Shown: positions 27,436 to 37,613, counted from the first letter of the stretch. The stretch: DNA of 64,000 bases from Bacillus sp. SM2101 (GCF_018588585.1 NZ_JAEUFG010000002.1:138838-202837); one strand, 5' to 3'. Numbers and translations are program-made. Notes: generated from the letters alone by a model not told the origin.

Positions 27436-28824
27436 TTATACTGGAATATTAATCGTAAATAATACGCCATTCTTCACATTTTTTAATTCATATTGTACAT
27501 GGATAATATTAAAAACTCGTTTTACAAGATACAATCCAATACCTGTACCACCAGAATTACGATTCCTTGACTTTTCCAATCTATTAAATGGCTCAAAGAT
27601 TGTTTTTAAGTGGTCTTCTTCAATGAACACACCTGAATTAAATACAGCTACGTTAATATTTGTACCTTCCTTCTGACAAGAAATTTGAATTTCTGCTTCA
27701 TTAGGAGAATACATCATCGCATTATGAATAACATTTCTTAGCCCTTTTTCTAAAAGGTTTTTATCCGTTTGAACGATTATATCAGGATCAATTTCTAGAC
27801 TTACATTTAATTTTTTGTCAGATGAAAAATAGGAAAAAGAATAAACAATATCCTGTAAAGTTCTAGATATATTCACGTCAGTTAAAGATGGATTAAACCC
27901 TTCATTTTCGATTTTAGAAAGATTCAAAATTTCTTTAACAAGACCCTCAAGGTCCCCCATCACGTTCAAGCTTCGTTTCAAGTAACTATCGCGATCTTTA
28001 TATATTCCTATACGATGAAGCATCCCTTCTAGTTGACCTTTTACGATCGTGATCGGGGTTTTTAATTCATGTGAAATTGCCGCAAATAGATCTTTTCTTT
28101 CTGCTTCAATACTTTTTACATGTTCGATGTCTTTTGTTAATAATTCATTTGCAATATGAAGATCATCTATTGTCCTTTGTAACCTAGATGACATATTATT
28201 TAAGGTTTCTGCTAGTTCACCAATTTCATCCTCTGCTTTATACTCACTTTTAGTTGAGAAATCTAATTTCGCCATTTTTTTCCCTACTGAGTTAAGTTCT
28301 AGTAAAGGCTTGGATAAAATTCTTGCATAAAACATAGCTCCTAAAATCGAAATGAGAAAAATGACAATGATTACATAAGGAAAAAACCTTAATATAGCAC
28401 TTTGAGCTTCATCAACAGGCTGCAAGGTTTGAGAAATTTTAATAATATAATCTCTTTCTTTCAAAGAAATTGACTTCTCTAATTCATTTGTTTCTAATAA
28501 TTTTTGGCTAAGATAATCTTTTGGAGCTGTAACCAAACCATATTCGCTTTTCGTATCTATTAAGTATACCATTGCATTATTTTCATCCTGATATTGTTGT
28601 GAGGCTTCAAAGAACTCTGGTAAAGTCTTACCTTCAGTCTCTTTAATTAAATCAGACATTGCAATTTCTAATCGATTCAATTTATAATCCTTATAATATC
28701 CTGGAAGGAAAAAATAAATTGAAAAGTAAATCATTAAAGAAGCACTTAATAGTAATAGCGTTGTTATAACAAAGATTTTGAAAACGATACCTCTATGTTT
28801 CATTTGACTAAAAAATTTACTCAT
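27436..28824 (-). CDS. Membrane sensor histidine kinase
   Basis: A 462-residue kinase: TM1 at residues 14-38, an extracytoplasmic sensor of about 105 residues, TM2 at 148-168, HAMP to about 220, HisKA with AAISHELKTPITIVKGQLEG (phospho-acceptor His252) and a C-terminal HATPase with NVIHNAMMYSPNEAEI (N box) and GGTGIGLYLVKRVF (G2 box). Layout resembles VanS- or PhoR-type OmpR partners in bacilli; the signal is unknown. Its start overlaps the end of the response regulator by 8 bp, so the two are translationally coupled and regulator-first. Confidence 0.9.
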   Translation of the reverse strand: MSKFFSQMKHRGIVFKIFVITTLLLLSASLMIYFSIYFFLPGYYKDYKLNRLEIAMSDLIKETEGKTLPEFFEASQQYQDENNAMVYLIDTKSEYGLVTAPKDYLSQKLLETNELEKSISLKERDYIIKISQTLQPVDEAQSAILRFFPYVIIVIFLISILGAMFYARILSKPLLELNSVGKKMAKLDFSTKSEYKAEDEIGELAETLNNMSSRLQRTIDDLHIANELLTKDIEHVKSIEAERKDLFAAISHELKTPITIVKGQLEGMLHRIGIYKDRDSYLKRSLNVMGDLEGLVKEILNLSKIENEGFNPSLTDVNISRTLQDIVYSFSYFSSDKKLNVSLEIDPDIIVQTDKNLLEKGLRNVIHNAMMYSPNEAEIQISCQKEGTNINVAVFNSGVFIEEDHLKTIFEPFNRLEKSRNRNSGGTGIGLYLVKRVFNIIHVQYELKNVKNGVLFTINIPV

Positions 28825-29491
28825 TTATCTTATATCCTAATCCAACGACTGTTTTAATGTAGTCACCGTTTATTTTTTTTCGCAGATTCTTAATATGAGT
28901 ATCAATGACTCTTGTATCTGCATAAAAATCATATCCCCATAGTTTATCAATCATCATTTCTCTTGTAATTACCTTTCCTTTATTTTCCATTAACAGCTGA
29001 AGCAATTCAAATTCCTTCTTCGTGAGGTTCACCAAACCGTTTTCTTCATAAGCTTGGAAGGATTGTAAATCAAGAATTAAGTTTTCATATGTAAGCTGTG
29101 TGCTTGTTTTAACCTTTGGTCGTTTATTTCTTCTAAGTATGGCTTCTACTCTCTTAATAAGAATGTTAAAAGAAAAGGGTTTTGTAATATAATCGTCAAT
29201 ACCTAACTCAAAACCTTTAATTTGCTCAACATCGTCTTCTAACGCAGTAAGCATAATTATCGGAACTTCAGACTGTTGTCTTATAAGTTGACAAAATTGA
29301 AACCCATCCATATTCGGCATCATAATATCCATAATAATAAGGTCTATGTCTTCATATTGCTGAAACATTGTAAACCCTTCAAGGCCGTCACTTGCCAATT
29401 TCACATGATACTGCTGCGATAATAGAAATTCGCTAATTAGTTCGCGAATATCATTGTCATCTTCAACGACAAGAATTGTAGGCATGATCAT
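28817..29491 (-). CDS. OmpR-family response regulator
   Basis: Receiver domain with ILVVEDDNDIREL (acidic pocket), LIIMDIMMPNMDGF (phospho-acceptor Asp) and DDYITKPFSFNIL (Lys), followed by a winged-helix output domain ending with RVIDTHIKNLRKKI and VVGLGYKINE. Partner of the overlapping kinase gene. I start it at ATG 29491 (ATG-ATC-ATG) after GAGGGGAG; ATG 29485 is equally possible and the open frame reaches 29518. Targets cannot be read; the immediate neighbours show no matching transporter. Confidence 0.9.
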   Translation of the reverse strand: MIMPTILVVEDDNDIRELISEFLLSQQYHVKLASDGLEGFTMFQQYEDIDLIIMDIMMPNMDGFQFCQLIRQQSEVPIIMLTALEDDVEQIKGFELGIDDYITKPFSFNILIKRVEAILRRNKRPKVKTSTQLTYENLILDLQSFQAYEENGLVNLTKKEFELLQLLMENKGKVITREMMIDKLWGYDFYADTRVIDTHIKNLRKKINGDYIKTVVGLGYKINE

Positions 29492-30103
29492 CACTCTCCC
29501 CTCATACATAAGCGGCATTATAAAATATTATCTCATATCCATGTGTATTCTATGTGGAGTTGTCCATTTAATATATAGGAGTTTCAAAGGAAGAAAGATT
29601 ATGATAAGTAATCAACTTAGTTTACGGAATGAGCCTTTTATTCCAAAGTAAGGTTTCTTTATCAAATACCTTCTCTAGCCCTTTTAATCCTTTCATGTGC
29701 TTGTTTTACAGAAATCAAAAACTCAATACACTCGTATTGATGGAAAATCTATTATTTCAATTGCCTGAGTAAATAAGAAAAGATGTATGTTAAGCTCTTC
29801 AACAGTCTATTAATTTGCTATGGATACATCAGAATGTTGAGATCTCAGCATTTTCAATTGTTGTAGGACAATTCTCTTTTTTGGACATATGTGACTTCAT
29901 TTCTACTAATCGTTTATAAGTCTCCATTTTGAGAACCTCGTGTATAGTTATATAAGGTGTTCCTAACTAAACAAAATGAACACTTTTTTGTTCGTTTGAC
30001 TCGAACATCTTGAGCATAATAAAAAAATAAATTCGCATAATAAAGACAGTGAAATTAGTCTTTTTTCACGTACCTAATTCAATTCAAAGAAAGGGTGTAA
30101 AAC
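29492..30103. other. 612-bp gap, possible coding relics
   Basis: No intact gene. On the minus strand a 32-codon frame opens at ATG 29930 (METYKRLVEMKSHMSKKENC...) and further on a fragment reads YECIEFLISVKQAHERIKRA before a stop. These look like pieces of one decayed helical protein, but I cannot assign it. Confidence 0.25.
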
Positions 30104-31171
30104 ATGTCACAAAAACGACGGATTTCAAAAAAATTGATTGTAGTTTGTATTATGGCACTTACACTATTACAAACAACATATTACGCTCAAAGTGTTATGG
30201 GATACGAGCAGGAAACTGAAAGAAATGACATGATAATTAAAACAAATAGTAGTAGTGAATTAGAAGAAGACAGCCCAGTAGCTCCACTTCCTGAAAATGC
30301 AAAAGGACCAGCTATTCCCATGGATAAAGGGTATTTAGTCGAGGAAATAGGAGATGGAATTTATGCAGTAATGGATGGTATTTTCACGACGATGTTCCTC
30401 ACTACTGGCAAAGGTGTAATAGCGGTAGATGCACCACAATCGCTAGGAGAGAAGTATTTAAATGCGATTAAAGAAGTAACGGATGAACCGATAAAATATC
30501 TCATTTATACTCATGCACACAAAGATCATATTGGTGCCGCATCTTTGTTTCCTGATGATGTAGAGATTTTTGCGCATGAAGAAACAGCAAAAATATTAGA
30601 GAAACGTCAAGATCCTAACCGTCCAATCCCTACAAAACCTTTTAAAGGTAGTCAGAAGAAGTTAAAGCTTGGTAACAAGGAACTTCTATTAGATTATATG
30701 GGGGATAATCACCAAAGAGGTAACATATTTATTTATGTACCAGATCAAAAAGTTTTAATGGCTGTGGATATCATTTTTCCAGGCTGGGTACCTTTTCGTT
30801 ATTTAGCTCTTTCTGAAGACATTCCAGGGTACATAGAAGCACACGCTAAAATAATGGAATATGACTTTGACACATTAGTTGCTGGTCATGTTACGCGCTT
30901 AGGTACCCGTGAGGATGTACAAACTCAAATTGACTACATGAATGATGTACAGAAAAATGCTGAAAATGCTCTGAAAACCACTGATCTTAATGCAATTGGG
31001 CAAAATGTCGGCTTTGAGAACCCTTGGCACCTCATGGATGTTTATTATGATGAGATGATTAAATCTTGTAATGACGCGACTGTTCCAAAATGGATTGACA
31101 AACTAGGTGGAGCTGATATATATACTGACACTCACTGCTCCAAAATAATAGATAGTTTACGACTTGATTAA
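30104..31171 (+). CDS. Secreted MBL-fold metallo-hydrolase
   Basis: A 355-residue protein with an N-terminal signal or anchor (KKLIVVCIMALTLLQTTYYA) and a metallo-beta-lactamase fold. The zinc motif is THAHKDHIGAA (H-x-H-x-D-H), further ligands are in GDNHQRGN and the last His in VAGHVTRLG. The VEEIGDGIYAVMDG opening and the long GWVPFRYLALSEDIPGYIE insert set it apart from class B carbapenemases; the family contains lactonases, alkylsulfatase-like and unknown hydrolases. Substrate unknown. Start ATG 30104 follows AAAGGGTG. Ends at a terminator shared with rlmD. Confidence 0.83.
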   Translation: MSQKRRISKKLIVVCIMALTLLQTTYYAQSVMGYEQETERNDMIIKTNSSSELEEDSPVAPLPENAKGPAIPMDKGYLVEEIGDGIYAVMDGIFTTMFLTTGKGVIAVDAPQSLGEKYLNAIKEVTDEPIKYLIYTHAHKDHIGAASLFPDDVEIFAHEETAKILEKRQDPNRPIPTKPFKGSQKKLKLGNKELLLDYMGDNHQRGNIFIYVPDQKVLMAVDIIFPGWVPFRYLALSEDIPGYIEAHAKIMEYDFDTLVAGHVTRLGTREDVQTQIDYMNDVQKNAENALKTTDLNAIGQNVGFENPWHLMDVYYDEMIKSCNDATVPKWIDKLGGADIYTDTHCSKIIDSLRLD

Positions 31172-31217
31172 TGAAACAATGTGAGGGTGTATACAAGCCT
31201 CAGGAATATTATGATTA

Positions 31218-31255
31218 AAAGTAAAAGCAGCTTTTGCAAGCTGCTTTTACTTTTT
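31218..31255. terminator. Bidirectional terminator
   Basis: AAAGTAAAAGCAGCTT and AAGCTGCTTTTACTTT form a perfect 16-bp stem with a 4-nt loop, then more T residues. It lies between the convergent MBL-fold gene and rlmD. Confidence 0.92.
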
Positions 31256-31273
31256 GATGCCTTCTTACTTTTA

Positions 31274-32707
31274 CTATTTATTCAACTCCAATACTGCGAC
31301 TGCCTCTACATGCCCCGTATGTGGGAACATGTCAACTGGTTGAATATATTTTATTTTATATAGTCTATTTAGCTTTTCAATATCTTTAGCTAGTGTTGAT
31401 GGGTTACAAGAAACATAGATCACTTTTTTCGGTTTAACCTTTTGAATTGTTTGTAATAACTCATCGTCACAGCCTGACCTTGGTGGATCGACAACAATTG
31501 TGTCTGGCTTCCAGCCTTCTTTGACCCATTTCGGTAGCAGTTCTTCGGCTTTTCCTTGGACGTAAGTGGCGTTTTTGTAGCCGTGTTTTTTAGCATTTTT
31601 ATTAGCGTCTTCAATAGATTCCGCAATGACATCCATACCACGAATTTCTGCTGCACCCTCAGCCAACCATAGACCAATCGTTCCTACACCACAGTATGCA
31701 TCAACAATTTTTTCTTTACCAGATAATGCGGCTGCTTTTTTCACTTCTTCATATAGCTTTACCGTTTGGATAGGGTTTAGCTGAAAAAACGTTCTCGCCG
31801 ATAACTCAAATGATAAGTCACCGAGTGTTTCTTGTATGACTTCATTACCATGTATATGAACTGTTTTTTCTCCGAAAATGAGCGACGTTTTTTGACCGTT
31901 AATGTTTTGCATTATGGACTTTACTTCTGGCAAACGATTTGTAATTTCTTTGATTAGATGTTCTTTGCGAGGTAGCTTATCCGTTCTCGTTACAAGCACA
32001 ACCTGTACTTCCTCTGTTTTAAAACCAACCCTGGTTACAATTGTTCTAATATCTCCTGAGCGTGATTTTTCATTGTAAATTGGTATTTGCATGTCTTGTA
32101 ATATACGTTTAATGACATTTGTCACTTTGGTCGTTGCTTCATGCTGAATCATACAGTTATTGATGCTCACAAGTTGATGTGAATTCAAGCCATACAACCC
32201 GGCAATAACATTTTGCTTTTGCATACCTAGTTGGAATTGGCTTTTGTTTCTGTAATTCCATGGGTCTTCCATACCGATGGTTTCTTTAATTTGAATTTTT
32301 TCAACAGGTACTTTTCCATAACGTTCAAATGCCTGTACTACGATATCACGCTTTTGTTTTAACTGCTCATTATAGTCAAGGTGCATTAATTGACAACCAC
32401 CACATTTAACATATAAAGGACATGGTGCCTTAACACGGTGTGGTGATTTAATGCGAATTCTTCTAATAATAGCTTCTGCATATTTAGAATGAATAACCGA
32501 TGCTTCGGCTAAGATTTCTTCTCCAGGTAAGGCTCCTGGTACGAAAACAACTTGTTTTTTGAAATACCCTACACCTTCACCATTAATGCCAAGTCGTTTG
32601 ATCGTTAACGGGAATTGCTGACCCTTTGTAAGGGTAATTGATGTATCTTGTTTTTGCTGTCTATTTCGATTTTGTTGCCTTGAGCGATTTTGTCGTTTCT
32701 GTTTCAT
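31274..32707 (-). CDS. rlmD: 23S rRNA (uracil-C5)-methyltransferase RlmD (RumA/TrmA family)
   Basis: A 477-residue SAM enzyme. After a basic Gln/Arg-rich start it has a TRAM domain ([18 protein letters not shown]), a [4Fe-4S] motif [14 protein letters not shown] plus a later Cys (NNCMIQHE), the SAM site [18 protein letters not shown], the catalytic [12 protein letters not shown] and [12 protein letters not shown]. This order matches RlmD-type rRNA methyltransferases of bacilli, which modify U1939 or U747; the exact site cannot be read. ATG 32707 lies 8 nt after AGGAG, better than the GTG two codons upstream. The AlkA-type gene ends 12 bp upstream, so the two are probably co-transcribed. Confidence 0.9.
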   Translation of the reverse strand: MKQKRQNRSRQQNRNRQQKQDTSITLTKGQQFPLTIKRLGINGEGVGYFKKQVVFVPGALPGEEILAEASVIHSKYAEAIIRRIRIKSPHRVKAPCPLYVKCGGCQLMHLDYNEQLKQKRDIVVQAFERYGKVPVEKIQIKETIGMEDPWNYRNKSQFQLGMQKQNVIAGLYGLNSHQLVSINNCMIQHEATTKVTNVIKRILQDMQIPIYNEKSRSGDIRTIVTRVGFKTEEVQVVLVTRTDKLPRKEHLIKEITNRLPEVKSIMQNINGQKTSLIFGEKTVHIHGNEVIQETLGDLSFELSARTFFQLNPIQTVKLYEEVKKAAALSGKEKIVDAYCGVGTIGLWLAEGAAEIRGMDVIAESIEDANKNAKKHGYKNATYVQGKAEELLPKWVKEGWKPDTIVVDPPRSGCDDELLQTIQKVKPKKVIYVSCNPSTLAKDIEKLNRLYKIKYIQPVDMFPHTGHVEAVAVLELNK

Positions 32708-32718
32708 TGTCACAACTC

Positions 32719-33591
32719 CTAAGAATTTTCAATACTACGCCATAAATACAATGAAGCATAGCTTAAGTATGGAGCCCACTTCTCACTTAATTCATCCATT
32801 TCGTCTTTAGTGGGCTTATCATCCAGTGAAAAATATTTTTTTAGTGCATTTTGAATACCTATATCTGCTTTTGGAAAAAGATTTTTCCTACCTAATCCAA
32901 ATAATAATACATTTTGTGCTGTCCACGGACCGATCCCACGGATTTTCACAAGAGATGAAATAACATCTTCATCCGGCATGTTGCTTAGTTCATCTAAGTT
33001 TAGCTTTCCCTCAGAAATTAATCTCGATGTATCTATAACATATTCAGCCTTCCGCTGACTAAATTGTAATTCTCTCAGCATGTCATATGAAAGTTCTGCA
33101 ATTTGTTCCGGTGATGGGTAAAACCAAACACCATCTACTTCACTTCCAAATGTTTTCACAAAACGCTCAGTTAGCGTAAATGCAAATTTTAAATTTAACT
33201 GCTGATGAATAATACATTTCATTAAACAGCCGTATAAATTAAAATCAAGAACAAGAGGTGTTCCACGATGTTCCTCAAATAACTTATTTAAATTAGTTTG
33301 TTTAAAGTGATCTGCGATTTTTTTTAGAGGAACATTCCACTGAAATAAGTGATTTATAATCTTCATTACTTCATCTTGAAGCGCACTTTGTTCACCACTT
33401 ATTATAAAGCTTGGATGGTTGATAGTACCAATACTTCTCACCGTAGCGATAGTTCGTTCATCATCAATATAAAGTGGTATCTTTACCGTTTTTGCCTCTA
33501 CATCAGCTTGATTTAATGGATCTAGTGATAAACGTCCCAACACTCTATTAAAATCGTATGGAGACGAAATGTCAACTTCTTTTACCCACAT
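32719..33591 (-). CDS. DNA-3-methyladenine glycosylase II (AlkA-type HhH-GPD)
   Basis: A 290-residue base-excision enzyme that removes alkylated purines. The helix-hairpin-helix is [20 protein letters not shown] (residues 214-233) and the catalytic Asp is Asp243 in FPKADIGIQ, both canonical. The N-terminal beta domain (about 1-100) matches AlkA-type architecture, and [11 protein letters not shown] is the usual helix at the domain junction. I start at ATG 33591 with GGAAGG upstream; the frame is open to 33618 through the ribosome-site region. Probably one unit with rlmD downstream. Confidence 0.9.
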   Translation of the reverse strand: MWVKEVDISSPYDFNRVLGRLSLDPLNQADVEAKTVKIPLYIDDERTIATVRSIGTINHPSFIISGEQSALQDEVMKIINHLFQWNVPLKKIADHFKQTNLNKLFEEHRGTPLVLDFNLYGCLMKCIIHQQLNLKFAFTLTERFVKTFGSEVDGVWFYPSPEQIAELSYDMLRELQFSQRKAEYVIDTSRLISEGKLNLDELSNMPDEDVISSLVKIRGIGPWTAQNVLLFGLGRKNLFPKADIGIQNALKKYFSLDDKPTKDEMDELSEKWAPYLSYASLYLWRSIENS

Positions 33592-33630
33592 AATTAACCT
33601 TCCTTCCTTTTTTATCATCGAATCTATTGG

Positions 33631-34182
33631 TTAAGTGCACCCTCCATCACAATTTTTAAGCATATGTTTATGAGCTGCTGACAAATGAAGTAGCTTGAAA
33701 GAGCCTTCTTCAAGTTGTTGATGAATTCGTTTCGCTTCTTCCCAAGCCTTATCGTATAAGGTTTCATCTATTATTCCTTTTAATCGCGCATCTTCTAATT
33801 CATCAGCATCTTGCTGAAAAATTGCTCCAGATGGTAATACAATTAAATCTAAAAATAAATCATCCATATAAGGTATATTATTTTCTACACCATTCTTGTT
33901 ACAAATATCTATATACCATTGAACAACTTCACCTTTTTCATTAAACATAGTAGTAACTGAATGATGTTTATTTAGCGGGAATTGTTGAAGCCAATTATAG
34001 CCCTCATCAACTATACAGACATTTTGCGTTCCATAACTAACAGTTAATGGCTCAGTAACTTTATCAATTGTTAGTAAAGATATATGACCTTTAAAGTCAC
34101 TAGTATGAAGATAAGCTTGAGAATACCCACTTTTCACAATACGCTTCCAATTAGAGCGATCTGCATATTTACGCTTTAGCAT
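33631..34182 (-). CDS. DUF402 (Ntdp-like) protein
   Basis: A 183-residue protein of the DUF402 fold: VTTMFNEKGEVVQWYIDIC, then YMDDLFLDLIVLPSGAIFQQ and DADELEDARLKGIIDETLYD. The conserved acidic residues around DDLFLDL are the metal-binding set of nucleoside di/triphosphatases of this family. Substrate not determinable. It ends with KNCDGGCT. ATG 34182 is about 11 nt after AGGAG. Same strand as the AlkA-type and rlmD genes, 39 bp upstream. Confidence 0.82.
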   Translation of the reverse strand: MLKRKYADRSNWKRIVKSGYSQAYLHTSDFKGHISLLTIDKVTEPLTVSYGTQNVCIVDEGYNWLQQFPLNKHHSVTTMFNEKGEVVQWYIDICNKNGVENNIPYMDDLFLDLIVLPSGAIFQQDADELEDARLKGIIDETLYDKAWEEAKRIHQQLEEGSFKLLHLSAAHKHMLKNCDGGCT

Positions 34183-34217
34183 TTTATTGTGCACTCCTTG
34201 AATTACTCTGAAAGGTT

Positions 34218-34691
34218 TTACGTTTTTTTAATATTAACAATACCCTCTTTATCACTTTCATTGTCCCATTCTACTTGTATTTCAAACGTACTCTCTTCAA
34301 AGAACAGAGGAAACCTTCTCCTTATTGAGTCTTGCATAGGAAGATTGTATGCTTCCTGTATTTCTACCCAAACAGGACGACCTTCCCGAGATTCTTGTAG
34401 TAATTCACCTGAGAAATCATTCGTAAAATAATTAAATATCATATATCTATCTTTTTTATCCACATTAACATATTCATATAAACCTTTGAACTCAAGGTTA
34501 TGTACAACAAGGCCAGTTTCCTCCTTGACTTCCCTTATAGCACTATCAACTATACTCTCAGGAAATTCAACCTTTCCACCGGGAGGTATAAATCCTTTAA
34601 AGCTATCATGCTGCCTATCCAATAGTAACACCTTGTTCCCATCTTGTATCATACATACAGTCCAAATTTTATAGTTAATGTGGTCACTCAT
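34218..34691 (-). CDS. Nudix hydrolase (8-oxo-dGTP diphosphatase-like)
   Basis: A 157-residue protein with a complete Nudix box GGKVEFPESIVDSAIREVKE plus ETGL (residues 38-61), matching GX5EX7REUXEEXGU. The first strand WTVCMIQDGNKVLLLDRQ and the later DRYMIFNYFTNDF fit MutT/YtkD-like enzymes that remove damaged nucleotides. Substrate inferred only. ATG 34691 has AGGGGGAG upstream. Heads the minus-strand row Nudix, DUF402, AlkA-type, rlmD; short gaps suggest linked expression of nucleotide and DNA upkeep genes. Confidence 0.88.
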   Translation of the reverse strand: MSDHINYKIWTVCMIQDGNKVLLLDRQHDSFKGFIPPGGKVEFPESIVDSAIREVKEETGLVVHNLEFKGLYEYVNVDKKDRYMIFNYFTNDFSGELLQESREGRPVWVEIQEAYNLPMQDSIRRRFPLFFEESTFEIQVEWDNESDKEGIVNIKKT

Positions 34692-34777
34692 TAGAAACTC
34701 CCCCTAATAAAAAATGAAATTTTTTTATCAGCTGTTTGATATCTTAATTGAAGTATATTTCCTATAAAGATGATAGT

Positions 34778-35035
34778 CGAAAAGTATAACATCGGTTTCG
34801 GACAGTATAACACGTTTGTTCGACAGTATAACTCCGATTTTGGACAGTAAAACATGGTTTTAGACTGTATTACATTGGTTTCGGATAAGTAAAACATATT
34901 TTTCTGACAGTATAGCATTTGTTTCGGACTGTACATCACGATTTTCCGACAGTATTACATCAGTTTTGGACTTTAAGACACGCTTTTACGACTGTAAAAG
35001 AACTTTGTTGGAAAGTAGGACAACGTGCGGCAATA
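34778..35035. repeat. 21-bp periodic array, locus 2 (GACAGTATAAC-type units)
   Basis: A core like GACAGTATAACA recurs with its GTA at 34784, 34805, 34826, 34847, 34867, 34889, 34910, 34931, 34952, 34973, 34994 and 35015: twelve units, 21 bp apart except one 20/22 pair that cancels. The spacer half of each unit is T-rich (CGGTTTCG-like). It fills the promoter region between the divergent Nudix and DUF4097 genes. A short minus-strand frame through it is a by-product of the period. Confidence 0.92.
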
Positions 35036-35248
35036 TGACCAAATATCATTATTATACATGTATCGGATGAGTTTCTATACTTGACACACCATATAGAAAT
35101 CCCTATTATTAGTTAAATTTGTTATAATTAATATAAACAATATGAAAATAAGCGCTAGCACAGTCTACACCTAAATATTGTTAGAATGGTTACCAATATA
35201 AAATTCTTAATTTTCAATATATTGAAGTATTTTTTGAGGAGTGAGTGT

Positions 35249-36136
35249 ATGAATAAAATCTCATATGGAGCATCAATTTTATGGAAGAGGTTTGTTAAAG
35301 CGTCAGTTTCCACCATTGATAAGAAAATAAAAGATGACATGGTTGAATTGTCTGAGAAAAAATCATTTTTAAGTGACGATATAATTCGAATAAAAATAAA
35401 TTCTTGTTCTAATAACGTAAGGTTCATATGTTCACATGACAATGAGATCACAGTAGAGCTAACAGGACAAGTAAACAGCAAATTAGCAGATAATTTCATA
35501 CTTGATACAGAGGTCAATGATAAAGAATTAAATATTGCATTACGATCAAAAAAAACATCTCACATTGGTATAATCATTGATCTGTCTATTTTAAAAATAA
35601 CAGTTCCTCAGAAACACTTCGATTCAATTGATATTGACTCATCGACAGCCGATGCAGATATTGAAGATATATCAGCTAGTACAGTTACATTTATTTCAGA
35701 TTCAGGAGATATTAACGCTAATAAAATCATAGTAAAAGACACTTTATCTGTTGAAACATCTAGTGGCGATATTCATATTATGAATACGAAAGCTTCAAAA
35801 CTTAATGTACGTTCATCAAGTGGATACATTAACACACGATATGTAACAGCCATGTTTACAAACAGTAAAACATCTTCTGGAGATATTAAATTAATCACAA
35901 ATGAGCTTAAAGGCAAAACAACCGTAGAGTCAAATAGTGGTGATGTTTCAATTATATCTGATAATCAACCAGAATCACTTAAAGTTGACTTTAAAAGTTC
36001 TTCTGGTGATGCAAATATTCGCTTACAAGGACTTACATATGATAAAAATAAACGTAATGCGGTCGTGGGAACCATCGGTAGTGGAGAGCATGAGCTGACT
36101 GTAAGAACTAGTTCTGGAGATTTTTCATTAACATAA
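35249..36136 (+). CDS. DUF4097 beta-solenoid protein
   Basis: A 295-residue protein. The second half repeats a roughly 22-residue strand unit with an SSGD or NSGD turn (ETSSGDIHIMNTKASKLNVR, SSSGYINTRY, KTSSGDIKLITNELKGKTTV, ESNSGDVSIIS, KSSSGDANIRL, RTSSGDFSLT), the mark of DUF4097 solenoids as in YvlB and LiaG. Such proteins sit in envelope-stress regulons of bacilli; no such regulon is adjacent, so the role is open. No transmembrane segment. ATG 35249 follows GAGGAGTGAG; upstream in-frame codons back to 35186 lack a ribosome site. Confidence 0.82.
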   Translation: MNKISYGASILWKRFVKASVSTIDKKIKDDMVELSEKKSFLSDDIIRIKINSCSNNVRFICSHDNEITVELTGQVNSKLADNFILDTEVNDKELNIALRSKKTSHIGIIIDLSILKITVPQKHFDSIDIDSSTADADIEDISASTVTFISDSGDINANKIIVKDTLSVETSSGDIHIMNTKASKLNVRSSSGYINTRYVTAMFTNSKTSSGDIKLITNELKGKTTVESNSGDVSIISDNQPESLKVDFKSSSGDANIRLQGLTYDKNKRNAVVGTIGSGEHELTVRTSSGDFSLT

Positions 36137-36327
36137 GCTTCCTCCCTCATTGCATACTTTAAGGTGATTTTTTTTTGAGACTGCCACCTATGAATATTAG
36201 TAGTCAAAACAGTATGTGTACAACCAAAGTACGAAAAAATATTACTACTTTTGAGCAATGATAAATTGGATTCACCTAGATATACTAGTCTATAGGAAAG
36301 ACTAATATATGAAACGGGGAAATTCAC

Positions 36328-36723
36328 ATGAAAAATTGTGTTCAGTTCAGAATAGCAAGACCTACGGACAACTTTGAAGAAGTCATTACATTTTATGAAG
36401 AAGGCTTAGGGTTAACAAGAATAGGAAGCTTTCAAAACCATGACGGGTACGATGGTGTGATGTTTGGCTTACCTGGAGTAGAATACCATTTAGAATTTAC
36501 TAGACATGTTGATGGGAGTCCATGTCCTGCTCCAACAAAGGATAATTTGCTCGTCTTTTATATACCTGATATTAATGAAATTACAGAAATAAAAACGAAG
36601 TTGGACTTAATGGGGTATCCCGAGGTTGAACCTGAAAACCCATACTGGCAGGAAAAGGGAATTACTATTGAAGATCCCGATGGATGGCGGATTGTACTTA
36701 TGCATTCACACGGTTTAACTTAG
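36328..36723 (+). CDS. VOC (glyoxalase/bleomycin-resistance-like) protein, YycE type
   Basis: A 131-residue protein with paired beta-alpha-beta-beta-beta units: FRIARPTDNFEEVITFYEEG and GLTRIGSFQNHDGYDGVMFG, then LLVFYIPDINEITEI and GITIEDPDGWRIVLM. Metal ligand candidates are in EYHLEF and the final Asp-Pro-Asp-Gly strand. Matches the YycE-like single-domain VOC family; ligand unknown. ATG 36328 is preceded by AAACGGGG. Terminator shared with the converging GNAT gene. Confidence 0.82.
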   Translation: MKNCVQFRIARPTDNFEEVITFYEEGLGLTRIGSFQNHDGYDGVMFGLPGVEYHLEFTRHVDGSPCPAPTKDNLLVFYIPDINEITEIKTKLDLMGYPEVEPENPYWQEKGITIEDPDGWRIVLMHSHGLT

Positions 36724-36764
36724 GATAACATTATTATTTATTAGCAAGTTTTCCACACAAACAA

Positions 36765-36803
36765 AATGTACCAGAGCTAACATTTAACTTGTTCTGGTAC
36801 ATT
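36765..36803. terminator. Bidirectional terminator
   Basis: AATGTACCAGA and TCTGGTACATT form an 11-bp stem with a 17-nt loop between convergent stops at 36723 and 36821. Confidence 0.75.
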
Positions 36804-36820
36804 AGTTGAAACGAGTCCAC

Positions 36821-37345
36821 TCATTTTATCATCGAGTAAACATATGTATCATAAGGTCTACCATTCTGATATATATTATTTCTTAAAACGCCTTCTTTTT
36901 GAAACCCAAGCTTTGTTAATAGATTATTAGAGGCATCATTTTCAAGGAATACAACTGCGCCTATTCTAGTTAGATCAAGTGAATCGAATCCATAGGTAAT
37001 AATTTTCCTAATGGCCTCTGATGCATACCCTTGCTGCCAATAAGCTGGATTAATTTCAAAACCTATTTCAGCTCTTTTGTATTTAGGTATCCAAGCATTA
37101 AAGCCGATTGTCCCAATGATTCCATCAGTGCCCTTTATTTGTATCCCCCACCTAATCCCCCTTTTTTCTTTATAATTATTTGCAAAGAAGTTTACTATAT
37201 TTTTTGCTTGCTCTATACTCACTAACGATTCCTGCCCATAATACCGTGTGACATCGTCATTAGAAAAGCAAGCAAATATACCTTCAGCGTCCGCTTCTGT
37301 AATTTCTCTTAAAATTAATCTATCAGTTGCTAATTCTGGAAACAC
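36821..37345 (-). CDS. GNAT-family N-acetyltransferase (RimJ/RimL type)
   Basis: A 174-residue protein opening with TDRLILREITEADAEGIF, the usual RimJ/RimL start. The acetyl-CoA loop region is INPAYWQQGYASEAIRKIIT and the C-terminal part has ENDASNNLLTKLGFQKEGVL, all standard. Acceptor unknown; RimJ-type enzymes acetylate ribosomal protein N-termini or small molecules. Starts at GTG 37345 after GAGGTGATGAT. Confidence 0.85.
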   Translation of the reverse strand: MFPELATDRLILREITEADAEGIFACFSNDDVTRYYGQESLVSIEQAKNIVNFFANNYKEKRGIRWGIQIKGTDGIIGTIGFNAWIPKYKRAEIGFEINPAYWQQGYASEAIRKIITYGFDSLDLTRIGAVVFLENDASNNLLTKLGFQKEGVLRNNIYQNGRPYDTYVYSMIK

Positions 37346-37613
37346 ATCATCACCTCTTATAGATTTTACAATTAAATTTCGTTTTCTCTAATTTACTTTT
37401 CATCCTTTATTAAAAAAATTCAAAATGATTCCGCTAACAAGATTTCACCTCTTACAGGAATACCATTTTCTGCATAAAAAGGTGTTTCAGGCTTCGTTTC
37501 TCATTGCGAAAATAACCTTAGGAAAATACTATCTTTCTTTTATCAATGGTGCTAGTTGGGACGAGCTTTATTATAATTACCTTTTTTATAAGCTCCTTCA
37601 CATTTGCAACCAA

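Noticed and set aside
34691-34939. An 82-codon minus-strand frame across the second array
   Set aside because: Low-complexity translation of the repeat units, no ribosome site, no homology-like composition.
35155-35517. Minus-strand frame opposite the DUF4097 gene start
   Set aside because: No ribosome site and overlaps a clearly coding plus-strand frame.
37425-37525. Another copy of the MITE-like element
   Set aside because: Only one end-like stretch (TCATTGCGAAAATAACCTTA) is visible; the opposite end and core are not.
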